DNA from: Gloeobacter morelensis MG652769
Lineage (GTDB): Bacteria; Cyanobacteriota; Cyanobacteriia; Gloeobacterales; Gloeobacteraceae
Length of the DNA stretch: 64,000 nucleotides
Assembly: GCF_021018745.1 (NCBI RefSeq)
Contig: NZ_CP063845.1
Location: forward strand, 4,774,001 to 4,838,000
Direction: 5' to 3'
Shown: positions 32,345 through 42,381 of the stretch, piece by piece
How the letters are laid out: every line of letters starts with the position of its first letter
Position numbering within the stretch: position 1 is the first letter of the stretch
The notes under the pieces: model-generated
The model's database searches: none
What the model was told of the DNA's origin: nothing
The model's input: only the letters and a program-made list of their open reading frames with translations
Made by a program: the position numbers and the translations under genes

Positions 32345-33412
32345 CTAGCGCACAGCTGCGCCCTGAGCGACAAAAAAGTCGAATCCGGCGCGGGCGATCT
32401 CGGCGATGAGCTGCTCGCGCTCGGCGGGCGGTTGCCCCGGCGCCTGTACGAAGACCGCGACGGCCAGGTGGCCCGCTTTGCCGGGGAGGGTGATAATCCC
32501 GGCGTCGTTGTAGCCACCCGGGCTGGTACCGGTCTTGTGGGCGACCGTGGTCCCGGCGGGCAGTTTGCCTGGAATCCGCTTTACTCCTGTAGCACAGCGT
32601 TTCATGATGCCAATCAGCAACCGGTTGCTCTCGGGCTTGAGGATTTCGCCGCGCTGCAGTCGCACCAGCAGGCGGCCGATCGCTTCAGGTGTAGCCGTAT
32701 CGCGCGGATCGAGCCGCAATTGCCGCTCGGCTTCTTCGCGGGCGGCGGGAGAGACCGCCGCGAGCAACCGCTCGAAGCGCTCCAGCGTCAGATCCGACGC
32801 CGCCGGCAATTGCCGCACTCCACCCCCGTCGGCCAACAACTCCAATTCCGGGCGATCGACGCGCAGACCCGTGATCTTCAGGGTTTGCAGACGCTTTGTG
32901 ATCGCTTCCCCGCCCCCGGCCAGGCCAAACAGCAGATCGCTTGCGGAGTTGTCGCTGTAGATCATCACCAGTTCGATCAATTCGCGCACGCTCAGCACCG
33001 CACCGACCGCATCCCGGCGCTCGGCGAGGGGACTGCCCGGGCGCAGGTCGCTCGCCTTGACGGTCAATTTGCGGGTCAGATCCAGTTCGCCGCGATCGAC
33101 CATATCGAGAATGGCGATGGCGATGGGCAGCTTATAGACACTCGCCATCGAAAAGCGCTCGGCTCCCTTGAGGGCTACCGCCCGCCCCGATTCGACGTGC
33201 ACGATGGCAGCACCGACCCGCCCACCCAGCCGCTCCGCCAGCCGGGCGATCTGTCTGTGCAGTGGCTCCAGGGCCGGATCGCCTGCGGAGGGGGCCGAAT
33301 CGAGGGCGTTGGGAACGGCAAGAGCCACCGCCGGCCCGTAAACCTGAACACCGAGCCACAGACCAAGCGCCCCCAATCCTTGTAGAAGGGGCCAGGTGAG
33401 GAATATGCGCAT
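32345..33412 (-). CDS. Class A beta-lactamase-like serine hydrolase
   Basis: 355 residues. N-terminal hydrophobic segment (residues 5-32) serves as signal or anchor. Active-site motifs: 'FSMASVYKLPIAI' (S-x-x-K, Ser nucleophile), 'MIYSDNSASDLLF' (S-D-N), a region 'VDRPELELL' where the omega-loop Glu should be, 'LRLDPRDTATPEAIGRLL' and 'VAHKTGTSPGGYND' (K-T-G). All are as in class A enzymes of the A2/PER-like branch. It would hydrolyse beta-lactams in the periplasm; as an old chromosomal copy it may rather act on cell-wall peptides. Confidence 0.88.
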   Translation of the reverse strand: MRIFLTWPLLQGLGALGLWLGVQVYGPAVALAVPNALDSAPSAGDPALEPLHRQIARLAERLGGRVGAAIVHVESGRAVALKGAERFSMASVYKLPIAIAILDMVDRGELDLTRKLTVKASDLRPGSPLAERRDAVGAVLSVRELIELVMIYSDNSASDLLFGLAGGGEAITKRLQTLKITGLRVDRPELELLADGGGVRQLPAASDLTLERFERLLAAVSPAAREEAERQLRLDPRDTATPEAIGRLLVRLQRGEILKPESNRLLIGIMKRCATGVKRIPGKLPAGTTVAHKTGTSPGGYNDAGIITLPGKAGHLAVAVFVQAPGQPPAEREQLIAEIARAGFDFFVAQGAAVR

Positions 33413-33792
33413 GTTGCACTCCTTGAAATCTCCGGTCGCATCGTAAAAGAATGCCCATCCGGCTGCCTGAAATTCCCTTCACAAAAGGGTTTTCTTCCCC
33501 GCTACAGGGGACTCATATCGAATTTCTCGCCGCAGTTGCCCACCTTTCCAACCTGCGCCAGGCCCACACCGAGCCGGTTTCCCGCCTCACCCATCCCTGG
33601 TCCGGGGGGTGTCGGGGGGGTGGCACCCCCTCGACGCGGGGAGGCTGGAGAGCGCGAGAGGGGAAGCGCGAAGGGGGTTCCGCCTCTCGCTCCACAAACT
33701 ATCGGGCAAAGCGAATCCACCCAGACCCAGACAAAGAGCGACCGGAAGGACGGTGTCTCATCTGAACCCTGCCGCTTCACCCGGATTCGATA
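33413..33792. other. Intergenic region with G-rich hairpin
   Basis: 380 bp between the beta-lactamase promoter and the 3' end of selO. Around 33602-33632 there are G runs (6 and 7 G) followed by CACCCCC, which can fold as a GC-only hairpin, then a purine-rich stretch. Translations in all frames are low-complexity and not gene-like. Confidence 0.4.
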
Positions 33793-35232
33793 TCACGCAA
33801 TGGCGCAGGGCTTTTGCAGCCGACCAATCAAATCGTAAAACGGTTGCCAGTCGTCGTTCTGGTCGATGGCGGCCCAGAGCGCTTCGATGGCCGGGCGCAG
33901 CAGGACCGTCGTCGGATTATGGCGGTTGAGCCGCTCGCCCACGCGCAGCAATTCCGAGTTCGGCAGACTCGCGAGCGCTCGAAAGTAGCTCTCCCGCCAC
34001 AGCTCAAAAGCTTCCTGCGCCCCGGCTACGGGGGCAGGGATCGCCCCTCGATCGCTTTGCCAGCTGCAGTCGAAGGCGGCGGCAAGCGCCTGGAAAAATC
34101 CGTGATAACCGGCCTGAGCCGCCTCCAGGTAGTTCAGCGTCGCCTTGACAAGGTCGGGACCCAGCACCGGGCCAAGCGCCCCAAAGCCCAGTTTGGCGAG
34201 CATCCGGGCGGTGTAATGGGCGGCGTAGTGCCCGTCAAAAATTGCCAGACCTGCCTCCAGATCCGCCTGCGGAACCACCCTCGACAGCGGTAGCTGCAAT
34301 GCCTCCAGATTGAGCCGGCAGACGAGCGGCTGGTTGCCGTAGCTGTAGCGGCCGTAGTGGTCGAAGTAGGCGGCGGTAAAACCCGGATCGAACCTGTCTA
34401 TAAACGCGTAGGGGCCGTAGTCGAAGCTCTCGGCGGTGATCGACATGTTGTCGGTGTTGAGCACGGCGTGGGTAAAGCCCACCGCCATCCACTGGGCGGC
34501 CAACTCCGCCACCCGACCCACCAGTTCGCGGTAAAACAGGGCGTAGCGCTCGGGCTCCGCCCCGTAGTGCGGGTAGTAGACCGCGATCACATGGTCGAGC
34601 AACTTCTGGATCAAATCCTTGCGCTTGAAGTAGTGAAGCCGCTCGAAGGTGCCGAAGCGGATGTGGGAGCGGCTCGTGCGCACCAGCACCGCGGAGCGGG
34701 TGGGCGAAGGTTCGTCGCCGCGCCAGAGCGCCTCGCCCGTTTCGATCAGACTCAAGCTGCGGGAGGTGCGCACCCCCAGATGGTGCAGCGCCTCGGAGGC
34801 CAGTACCTCGCGCAGGCCGCCTTTGAGGGTGAGCCGCCCGTCGCCGCCGCGCGAATAAGGCGTGGTGCCCGAACCCTTGGTGCCAAAGTCGTACAGCTCA
34901 CCGTCCAGGCCGCGCACCTGTCCGTACAGAAATCCGCGCCCATCGCCCAGGTAGGGGTTGTATTCGCCAAACTGGTAGCCGTGGTAGCGCATCGCCAGAA
35001 ACGGCCCACGCCCGGCGAAGCGGCCAAATGCTTCGATAAAGTGCTCGTCGCCGACGGTGGCCGGGTCGAGGCCCAACAAGCGCAAAACCCCATCGCCCCG
35101 AAAGCGCAGCCGGTGCTCGGGAAACGGGGCGGCGGCCACCCGGTCGTAATAGTCGTCTCCGAGCGAGGCGAAGGCCGGCTCGTAGTTCAGTTGCAACAGC
35201 GGATTATTGTGGACGCTCGCATCGGTATCCAA
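33793..35232 (-). CDS. selO: SelO (YdiU/UPF0061) pseudokinase, protein AMPylase
   Basis: About 479 residues when started at the TTG at 35232, which has GGAGGG just upstream and begins right before the conserved '[18 protein letters not shown]'. Further family blocks: '[18 protein letters not shown]', '[20 protein letters not shown]', '[20 protein letters not shown]', '[20 protein letters not shown]' and '[16 protein letters not shown]' (metal-binding D-x-G-like). SelO transfers AMP to Ser/Thr/Tyr of proteins and acts in redox stress responses (known from E. coli and yeast). Most SelO proteins of bacteria lack the C-terminal selenocysteine, as here. Confidence 0.92.
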   Translation of the reverse strand: MDTDASVHNNPLLQLNYEPAFASLGDDYYDRVAAAPFPEHRLRFRGDGVLRLLGLDPATVGDEHFIEAFGRFAGRGPFLAMRYHGYQFGEYNPYLGDGRGFLYGQVRGLDGELYDFGTKGSGTTPYSRGGDGRLTLKGGLREVLASEALHHLGVRTSRSLSLIETGEALWRGDEPSPTRSAVLVRTSRSHIRFGTFERLHYFKRKDLIQKLLDHVIAVYYPHYGAEPERYALFYRELVGRVAELAAQWMAVGFTHAVLNTDNMSITAESFDYGPYAFIDRFDPGFTAAYFDHYGRYSYGNQPLVCRLNLEALQLPLSRVVPQADLEAGLAIFDGHYAAHYTARMLAKLGFGALGPVLGPDLVKATLNYLEAAQAGYHGFFQALAAAFDCSWQSDRGAIPAPVAGAQEAFELWRESYFRALASLPNSELLRVGERLNRHNPTTVLLRPAIEALWAAIDQNDDWQPFYDLIGRLQKPCAIA

Positions 35233-35338
35233 ACCGCCCTCCAAAATCGGGTCCGACTTCCAGCCTAAGCACTCCTGCGCGCACCGACTGTGCTTGCAGG
35301 AGTAGCTAGCATGGGGCGGACACCCGCTGTTGACCCAT

Positions 35339-37258
35339 ATGAGCTTGATTTCGCTGCAATCGGTACACAAGAGCCTCGGCCTGAAAGTACTCCTGCAGGG
35401 TGCCACCTTCAGCCTGGAGGCCGGAGACAAGGTGGGGCTAATCGGCACCAACGGCTCGGGCAAATCGACGCTGCTCAAGATTTTGGCCGGGCTCGAAGCG
35501 GTCGACGCAGGCCAGATTCAGATGGGCCACGGGGCGCGGGTGGTCTATTTGCCCCAGCAGCCGGAACTGGACCCCGAGCGCACGGTGATCGAGCAGGTAT
35601 TCGCCGACAGCGGCGAGCGGATGGACCTGGTGCGCGAGTACGAGCAGTTGGTGGCCAAACTCGCTTACCACCCGGACGACCCGGTACTGAACGCCCGCCT
35701 GGCCAGCCTCATGCAGCGGATGGAGACCGGCGGAGCCTGGGAATTGGAGACCCAGGCCAAGATTGTCCTCACCAAACTCGGCATCGCCGATTTTGAGGCC
35801 AAAGTCGGCACCCTCTCCGGGGGCTACCGTCGGCGTATAGCCCTCGCCACCGCCCTACTCACCGAACCGGACGTGCTGTTGCTGGACGAACCTACCAACC
35901 ACCTCGACGCGCTCTCGGTGGAATGGCTGCAAAGCTACCTGGGCCGCTTTCGCGGCGCCCTGGTGCTGGTCACCCACGACCGCTACTTTCTCGACAAGGT
36001 CACCGGCCGCATTCTGGAATTGGATCGGGGTGAATTGACCGCCTACAGCGGCAACTACGCCTACTATCTGGAGAAAAAGGCGCTCGCCGAGGAGGCCGAA
36101 GCGAGCAGCCAGCGCAAACACCGCGGGGTGTTGCGCCGCGAGCTCGAATGGCTCAAGCGCGGACCCAAGGCCCGCTCCACCAAGCAAAAAGCCCGCATCG
36201 AGCGCGCGCGCGCCCTGCAAGATCAGCAATTTCGCCAGGCCAAGGGCAAAGTCGAAATCGCCACCCCCGGCCGCCGCATCGGCAGCAAAGTGATCGAACT
36301 GGAAAACGTCAGCAAAGCCCACAACGGCCGGACGCTCATCGACCGCTTCAGCTACAAATTCACCCCGGAAGATCGCCTCGGCATCATCGGCGGCAACGGT
36401 GCCGGCAAATCGACCCTGATGGACATCATCACCGGCCGCCAGAGCGCGGACGCGGGCACCGTCGAAATCGGTTCCACCGTCCACATCGGCTACTTCGACC
36501 AGCACTCGGAAGCGTTGCTCGCCGCCATGGACAACAACCAGCGGGTGATCGACTACATCAAGGCGGCGGGCGAACTGGTCAAGCTGGAGGGCGGCGCGGT
36601 GATCACCGCCTCGCAGATGCTGGAGCGCTTTCTTTTTGCACCCAACCAGCAGTACGTGCCGCTGGAGCAGCTCTCAGGCGGTGAGAAGCGCCGGTTGTTT
36701 CTGCTGCGCGAGTTGATGGCTGCCCCCAACGTGCTGATCCTCGACGAGCCGACCAACGATCTGGACGTGCCCACCCTGGCGGTGCTCGAAGAGTACCTCG
36801 AAGATTTCAGCGGCTGTGTAATCGCCGTCTCCCACGACCGCTACTTTTTAGATCGGGTGGTGGACACGATTTTTGCCTTCGAGGAGAACGGACAGATCCG
36901 CCAATACCCCGGCAATTACAGCGTCTACCTGGAGCACAAAAAAGCCGAAGAAGATACCCAGGCGGCAATGGCAAAATTCGCCAAACCCGCTCCAGCGGCC
37001 AAACCCAAATCGAGCGAAATGCCGTCCCCCGACCGGCCGCGCAAGCTTTCATCCAAAGAAAAGCGCGAGCTGCAGACCCTGGAAGCCAAAATCGCCCAGA
37101 TGGAGGATGAGCGCAGCCAACTGGAGCAGAGCCTGGGCAGCGCCGAGCCTGGCAATTTTACCCAGGCCAACGCCGTCTACGAGCGCATGGGTGAATTGAC
37201 CCGCCACCTTGACGAAGCGACCGAGCGGTGGATGTTCCTCGCCGAACTCGATTCCTGA
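35339..37258 (+). CDS. ABC-F type ATPase, Uup-like
   Basis: 639 residues from the ATG at 35339. Two ABC domains without membrane part: Walker A '[14 protein letters not shown]' and '[14 protein letters not shown]', signatures '[16 protein letters not shown]' and '[16 protein letters not shown]', Walker B '[13 protein letters not shown]' and '[13 protein letters not shown]'. The linker (~residues 245-315) is basic and helical, and the last ~90 residues form a coiled coil ('[20 protein letters not shown]') as in Uup. ABC-F proteins bind the ribosome E site and relieve stalling; Uup also binds DNA junctions. Followed by mgtC on the same strand. Confidence 0.92.
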   Translation: MSLISLQSVHKSLGLKVLLQGATFSLEAGDKVGLIGTNGSGKSTLLKILAGLEAVDAGQIQMGHGARVVYLPQQPELDPERTVIEQVFADSGERMDLVREYEQLVAKLAYHPDDPVLNARLASLMQRMETGGAWELETQAKIVLTKLGIADFEAKVGTLSGGYRRRIALATALLTEPDVLLLDEPTNHLDALSVEWLQSYLGRFRGALVLVTHDRYFLDKVTGRILELDRGELTAYSGNYAYYLEKKALAEEAEASSQRKHRGVLRRELEWLKRGPKARSTKQKARIERARALQDQQFRQAKGKVEIATPGRRIGSKVIELENVSKAHNGRTLIDRFSYKFTPEDRLGIIGGNGAGKSTLMDIITGRQSADAGTVEIGSTVHIGYFDQHSEALLAAMDNNQRVIDYIKAAGELVKLEGGAVITASQMLERFLFAPNQQYVPLEQLSGGEKRRLFLLRELMAAPNVLILDEPTNDLDVPTLAVLEEYLEDFSGCVIAVSHDRYFLDRVVDTIFAFEENGQIRQYPGNYSVYLEHKKAEEDTQAAMAKFAKPAPAAKPKSSEMPSPDRPRKLSSKEKRELQTLEAKIAQMEDERSQLEQSLGSAEPGNFTQANAVYERMGELTRHLDEATERWMFLAELDS

Positions 37259-37309
37259 GCGCTTCTGGCACCTAGAATGAAAGCAGGTTGAATAACCGGG
37301 CTTGTTGCT

Positions 37310-37819
37310 TTGAACATTGCCCTGCAGGAAGTGCTTTTGCGCCTGGGTGCGGCCGTGTTGGCCGGAGGCGTGCTGGGCCTCAACCGCAACCTGAGCGGCA
37401 AGTCCGCCGGATTGCGTACCAATGCCCTGGTCTGTCTGGGAGCGGCGCTGGTCACCCTGGTCGCCCTTGAGATCGCTGGGGCGGACGGCAGCGGGGCGCT
37501 GCGGGTCGTCCAGGGGGTGATTACCGGCATCGGCTTTTTGGGGGGCGGCGTTATCCTCCACTCTCAGACCCGCAAAAAAGTCTCCGGCCTGACGACAGAC
37601 GCAACGATCTGGGTGGCGGCGAGCCTCGGGATCGCCTGCGGCGCCGGTTTGTGGCCGGTGTTGCTGGGCGGGTTGCTGCTGACGCTGTTGGTGCTGCTCG
37701 TGGGCGGTCCCTTCGAGCAAATGATCATCGCCCTGGCCGAGCACTGGCGCCCACGACCACCTGCCGATCCCGGCACTTCGCCATCCGCACTGCCAGCCAA
37801 TGGCAAAGCAAGCCCTTAA
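37310..37819 (+). CDS. MgtC/SapB family membrane protein
   Basis: 169 residues from a TTG start 51 nt after the ABC-F gene. Four to five membrane helices. Family signatures: 'LAGGVLGLNRNLSGKSAGLR', 'TNALVCLGAALVTLVAL', 'VVQGVITGIGFLGGGVILH', 'VSGLTTDATIWVAASLGIAC'. The polar tail after residue 145 is disordered. MgtC acts in magnesium limitation and controls the F-ATPase in Salmonella; cyanobacterial homologues also relate to low Mg. No C-terminal ACT-like domain is present, which is the SapB form. Confidence 0.9.
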   Translation: MNIALQEVLLRLGAAVLAGGVLGLNRNLSGKSAGLRTNALVCLGAALVTLVALEIAGADGSGALRVVQGVITGIGFLGGGVILHSQTRKKVSGLTTDATIWVAASLGIACGAGLWPVLLGGLLLTLLVLLVGGPFEQMIIALAEHWRPRPPADPGTSPSALPANGKASP

Positions 37820-38443
37820 GCCTTCTTGGCGGGAGCCTAAAAATTGTCGGATAGATGGCAGGTGGGGAACACAAAGTACAAGTAGGTATACTGGTGCCAA
37901 CAGGCAATGAAATACTCGCTCTAAGACTCTTACTGTCATCTATAGATTAGGAAGTAGGAAGTCGGTTAGATGGATGAAAGCGCAAAAAAAATCTCTGTTA
38001 AGGAAGCTGTGAAGATTGCTTTAAACTAAGTAGGCGGCTCTAAAAATCCTGAACCTCGTTATTGGTTTCACAAAGTTTGGGCTCTTGGCAGCTTTTGGTG
38101 TTCGGGGCGAGCCGGGCCGTCGAGCCGACATCTGTCAACCGCCGCGAACGGGCAAAAATCGCCGCCGAGACGACCCGACACCGCCGCGGTCTCATTCGGA
38201 TCACCAAAAGCCGACAAGAACCAATAATTCGATACTCGACAGCGGAAGCTGCAAGCGGGCAGCTCATTGAGAAAAATCGCTCAGCAAAGCGCGCAATGTG
38301 TTCTATTGTTTTAAATGGCTCACTCACCGTCGGCTGTATCGCAGCCGACCTGCCCCCTCCCATTCAGCAGTAGCCGAACCGGTTTTGCGAGGGAGCCTTC
38401 GGCCGCAACTGGTAGCCCGACCGATTTCACCAGGAAGACAACT
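37820..38443. other. 624-bp region with no complete gene
   Basis: AT-richer than the flanks. At 37970 an ATG opens a 19-codon frame reading 'MDESAKKISVKEAVKIALN' before a TAA at 38027-38029; it looks like the amino end of a lost protein rather than a functional peptide. The rest shows only short frames. The FG-GAP gene promoter is expected near the right edge. Confidence 0.4.
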
Positions 38444-40699
38444 ATGGCAAAGATGTACAAGCAACAACAGTGGTGCCGTCCGGTGTGGTGGGGTTTGGGT
38501 CTGGCGGCGGTGATGGGGGTGTGGCCGTCGGCTGTGGGGGCGCAGGTGAACTTCCTGGTCGCCCCGCGTTTCCCGGCCGGGGGCAATCCCGTCTCGGTGG
38601 CACTGGGTGACTTGGACGGCGACGGCGACCTCGACATTGCCATCGCCAATAGCATCAACAGCTATGTGTCTATACTGCTGAACAGCGGCAGCGGCAGGTT
38701 CGCCCTTGCCCAATCCTTTGCGGTCGGGGACCTGCCTGTGTCGGTGGCACTGGGGGACTTGGACGGCGACGGCGACTTGGACATTGCCACCGCCAACCGC
38801 GGCGCGAATACCGACTTTCCCGGCAGCGTGTCGGTGTTGTTGAACGACGGCGGCGGCTTCGCCCCCGCCCGCTCCTTCCCGGCCGGGAACGCTCCCTACT
38901 CGGTGGCGCTGGGGGACTTGGACGGCGACGGCGACCTGGACATTGCCACCGCCAATCTCTACTCCAACGACGTGTCAGTATTGTTGAACTTTGGCGACGG
39001 CTTCGCCCCCGCTCGCTCCTTCAGGGTTGGGGACCTGCCTGTGTCGGTGGCACTGGGGGACTTGGACGGCGACGGCGACTTGGACATTGCCACTACCAAT
39101 GTCGGCTCCGACAGTGTGTCTGTGTTGTCAAACAGGGGCGGCGGCAATTTCGCCCCCGCCCGGGCTTTCGCGACCGGGTACCGTTCCTACTCGGTGGCGC
39201 TGGGGGACCTGGACGGCGACGGCGACTTGGACATTGCCACCGTCAATTACGGCTTGAATCGCTACTCCTCCGGCGCTGTGATAGTGCTGCTGAATACTGG
39301 TGGCAGCTTTGCTCCCGCCCGATCCTTCGCTGTTCGGGATAATCCCACTGCTGTGGCGTTGGGGGATCTCGATGGTGATGGCGACCCTGACATCGCCACC
39401 GCCAACAACTTCTCCGGCACTGTGTCGGTGCTGCTAAATACCGGCGGCGCTAGCTTCACCGCTGCCCGCTCCTTCGTGGCCGGGGACATTTCCTCCCCGG
39501 TGGGGTTGGGGGATCTCGATGATGACGGCGACCTTGACATCGCCACTGCCAACTCCAACTCCGGCACCGTCTCGGTGTTGTCAAATATTGACCGCGGCAC
39601 CTTTGCCGCCGCTCGCTCCTTCGAGACCGGGGACTTTTCCCGGTCTGTCGTGTTGGGGGACATCGACGGTGACGGCGATCTTGACCTCGCCACCGCCAAC
39701 CGCGGCGCGTATCCTGGTTTCTCCGGCACCACCGTGTCTGTTTTGTTGAATAGCGGCGGTGGCAATTTCCTCGCCGCCCGTTCCTTCGCAGCTGGGAGCG
39801 CTCCCTACTCGGTCGAGTTAGGGGACATAGACGGCGACGGCGACCTCGACCTCGCTACCGCCAACTTTCAATCCGACGACGTGTCAGTATTGCTGAATAG
39901 CGGCAGCGGCAGCTTCACCGCTGCCCGCTCCTTCAGGACCGGGGACAGTCCCCGGTCCGTGGCGCTGGGGGACTTGGACGGCGACGGCGACCTGGACATT
40001 GCCACCGCCAATCTCTACTCCAACGACGTGTCAGTATTGTTGAATTTTGGCGGCGGCGGCTTCGCCCCCGCCCGCTCCTTCAGGACAGGGGACAGTCCCC
40101 GGTCCGTGGCGCTGGGGGACTTGGACGGCGACGGCGACTTGGACATTGCCACCGCCAACAGTATCGTCTCCGGTACCGTGTCTGTGTTGTTGAACGACGG
40201 CGGCGGCGGCTTCGCCCCTGCCCGCTCCTTCGCCACCGGGGAGAGTTCCCAGTCCGTGGCGTTGGGGGATTTAGACTTCGACGGCGACCTCGACATCGTC
40301 ACTGCCGGCGTCGGAGATGTGTCGGTGCTGCTGAATACCGGCGGCGCTAGCTTCACCGCTGCCCGCTCCTTCGTGGCCGGGAACGCTCCCTACTCGGTGG
40401 CGTTGGGGGACATAGACGGCGATGGCGACCTCGACATAGCCACCGCCAACAACTTCTCCGCCGACGCGTCCGTGTTGTTGAACGACGGCGGCGGCGGCTT
40501 CGCCCGCGCCCGCTCCTTCCCGGCCGGACTCACTCCCAACACTGTGAGATTAGGGGATCTTGATGGCGACAGTGACCTCGACATTGCCATCGCCAACGGC
40601 GCTTCCGGTAACGTCGCGGTGTTGCGCAACATCACGCCCAACTCGGCTGCTCGGCCATTGTCGCCCACCGCAGCGGCGGTGGGGGCAGCATCGAAGTGA
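38444..40699 (+). CDS. Secreted FG-GAP/VCBS repeat protein, 14 repeats
   Basis: 751 residues from the ATG at 38444 (AGGAAG upstream). Signal peptide at residues ~1-32 ('GLAAVMGVWPSAVGAQ'). The rest consists of 14 repeats of ~49 residues, each with 'VALGDLDGDGDLDIATAN' followed by 'VSVLLN.GGG.F.ARSF..G'. The DxDGDGDxD loops bind Ca2+ in this family. Seven repeats make one beta-propeller, so 14 repeats suggest two propellers in tandem. Short tail of ~20 residues. Such proteins are extracellular and act in adhesion or ligand binding. DNA of repeats 3 and 10, and 6 and 12, is nearly identical, pointing to recent internal recombination. Confidence 0.9.
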   Translation: MAKMYKQQQWCRPVWWGLGLAAVMGVWPSAVGAQVNFLVAPRFPAGGNPVSVALGDLDGDGDLDIAIANSINSYVSILLNSGSGRFALAQSFAVGDLPVSVALGDLDGDGDLDIATANRGANTDFPGSVSVLLNDGGGFAPARSFPAGNAPYSVALGDLDGDGDLDIATANLYSNDVSVLLNFGDGFAPARSFRVGDLPVSVALGDLDGDGDLDIATTNVGSDSVSVLSNRGGGNFAPARAFATGYRSYSVALGDLDGDGDLDIATVNYGLNRYSSGAVIVLLNTGGSFAPARSFAVRDNPTAVALGDLDGDGDPDIATANNFSGTVSVLLNTGGASFTAARSFVAGDISSPVGLGDLDDDGDLDIATANSNSGTVSVLSNIDRGTFAAARSFETGDFSRSVVLGDIDGDGDLDLATANRGAYPGFSGTTVSVLLNSGGGNFLAARSFAAGSAPYSVELGDIDGDGDLDLATANFQSDDVSVLLNSGSGSFTAARSFRTGDSPRSVALGDLDGDGDLDIATANLYSNDVSVLLNFGGGGFAPARSFRTGDSPRSVALGDLDGDGDLDIATANSIVSGTVSVLLNDGGGGFAPARSFATGESSQSVALGDLDFDGDLDIVTAGVGDVSVLLNTGGASFTAARSFVAGNAPYSVALGDIDGDGDLDIATANNFSADASVLLNDGGGGFARARSFPAGLTPNTVRLGDLDGDSDLDIAIANGASGNVAVLRNITPNSAARPLSPTAAAVGAASK

Positions 40700-40726
40700 C
40701 CGCCATCGACTGCGACTGCTCCAGGG

Positions 40727-41151
40727 CGGTTGCATCACTTGCGCACTGAATTGGTGCTGACGTCCCTGCAGGCCGCCCTCGCCAAGCGCGTCCCGGCCGC
40801 GTCGGGGCTGTTGTTCCATGCGGAGCGCGGCAGCCAATACGCCAGTTGGGTGTATCGGCAAGCGCTGTCAGCGGCGGGTATCACCTGCAGCATGAGCCGC
40901 AGCGGCAACTGCCTGGACAATGCGGTGGCCGAAAGCTTCTTCGGCACCCTCAAAGTCGAGTTGGTGTACTGATTGGGTCTTTTGGACCGTCGGCAGATGC
41001 GCACGACGGTGGCCGAGTGGCTGGAGGTGTTTTAAACCGCCAACGCCGCCATTCGGCGTTGGGAAACAGGAGCCCGGAGGAGTATGAACGCCACTACGGC
41101 AAGGAGGTCAAGCTGGCCAAGACAGCCGTTGACCAGTCCACCGTCCACTAA
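40727..41151 (+). pseudogene. IS3 family transposase (OrfB) remnant
   Basis: The frame reads 'LHHLRTELVLTSLQAALAKR', 'LLFHAERGSQYASWVYRQAL', 'CSMSRSGNCLDNAVAESFFG', 'TLKVELVY' then TGA; a second part 'LLDRRQMRTTVAEWLEVF' ends in TAA; the end 'NRQRRHSALGNRSPEEYERH' continues in another frame. So two stops and one frameshift are present. The catalytic Asp of the H-S-D-R-G motif is replaced by Glu (H-A-E-R-G), the third catalytic Glu remains. The N-terminal half and orfA are missing, and no terminal repeats are seen. Confidence 0.85.
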
Positions 41152-41331
41152 AGCCGGGCAAGCTCAGGGTTGTGGGGATGCTCGGGGCCAACAATCGTGC
41201 CCAGCTGCTTCCCCCTCAGGCAAGGGAATCCAGATGCCGCCAGGACCGGAGATTTAAACGTTGCCCTCCCAGTCCGCCTTCAACCCCTTGAGGGAACTCT
41301 GCACAGGGGCGCCGGTTAGAGCGCAGCCAAA

Positions 41332-42081
41332 TTAAAGCCGCGACGGATCCGGCGTAAAGGCAAAGGGGATATCGGGCAGGTTGTGAAAGGCGTTTTGCAG
41401 CGACTGTTGCCAGGCGCGGCGCATCTCGACCCAGAAAGGGTCGTTTTCCTGCAGGCGACAACTCTGGGCAATCCGAAAAGTATCGCGTTCGTAGACCAAC
41501 AGGTCCACCGGTGAACCCACCGAAAGGTTGGAGATCATCGTCGAATCCATCGACAACAGCGAACAGAGGGCCGCAATCTTGAGACTGCTGCGGTAGTTAA
41601 AGGCCCGATCGAGAATTGGTTTGCCGTACTTGGTCTCGCCGATTTGAACAAAGGGCGTCTCCTCGGTCGCCTGGATAAAGTTGCCCTGGGTATAGACCAG
41701 ATAGAGAGCCGGTTCTTCGCCCTTGATTTGTCCTGCCACGATCAAACTGACGTGAAAATCGATGCGATCCTTTTCGAGGACGGGCCGGTCTTGTTGTTCG
41801 ACCTGGCGGACTTTGTGGCCGATGTAGCGGCAGACGCTGAACATCGTGGGCATCGTGTGCAGGCTCTCGCCTTCTTTATGCAGATCCTGGCGCAGCAGGT
41901 TGATGACCGATTGGGTGATGGACAAATTGCCGGAGGTCAAAATAAACACCACCCGTTCTCCCGGCATCGAAAAATCGAACACTTTGCGATAGCTGGAGAC
42001 ATAATCGACGCCCGCATTGGTGCGCGAGTCGGCGGCCAGCACCAACCCCGCTTCCATCAGCAGTCCCAGGCAGTAGGTCAC
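41332..42081 (-). CDS. Anbu (ancestral proteasome-like beta subunit) peptidase
   Basis: 249 residues when started at the GTG at 42081. That GTG is immediately followed by ACC for the Thr of 'TYCLGLLMEAGLVLAADSRT', the expected N-terminal nucleophile of Anbu; an ATG 11 codons upstream would bury it. Family blocks: 'TNAGVDYVSSYRKVFDF', 'FILTSGNLSITQSVINLL', 'SLIVAGQIKGEEPALYLVYT', 'FVQIGETKYGKPILDRAF', 'LLSMDSTMISNLSVGSPVDL'. Anbu forms ring or helical assemblies; the in vivo substrate is unknown. The usual neighbours (transglutaminase-like, alpha-E, ATP-grasp genes) are not in the window. Confidence 0.9.
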   Translation of the reverse strand: MTYCLGLLMEAGLVLAADSRTNAGVDYVSSYRKVFDFSMPGERVVFILTSGNLSITQSVINLLRQDLHKEGESLHTMPTMFSVCRYIGHKVRQVEQQDRPVLEKDRIDFHVSLIVAGQIKGEEPALYLVYTQGNFIQATEETPFVQIGETKYGKPILDRAFNYRSSLKIAALCSLLSMDSTMISNLSVGSPVDLLVYERDTFRIAQSCRLQENDPFWVEMRRAWQQSLQNAFHNLPDIPFAFTPDPSRL

Positions 42082-42381
42082 ATCCGTGGGTTCCGTATCC
42101 CCAAACACACTCATCTTGCCACCCGGAGGGCGAGAATGACCAGCAACGCGGGCGGTCCGCTGCACCACAACCCGCCCTGGGCGCGGATTGTCCATCGGTT
42201 GCGGCTCTAGAACAAACGCCGCTTGTACGGTACAGTGTGATCCAGGGATAGACCCAGAGAGTCAGTTGGTTCGGGAGACAGAATGCAAGCCCTTGGGAGT
42301 GTGGTTGGTCTTTGTCCGCTGGAGCGCGCCCGTTTGTGTTCTGCTAGGATCCGGGCAAGCATCGACAGCAAGGGTTAAAAG

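Noticed and set aside
33602-33632. G-quadruplex or REP-like element
   Set aside because: Only two long G runs are present, and no second copy is seen in the window; left as a simple GC hairpin.
38580-40600. Regular DNA repeats resembling a CRISPR or tandem-repeat array
   Set aside because: They are codons of the FG-GAP repeats in one long open frame; spacing is ~147 bp and spacers are not unique.
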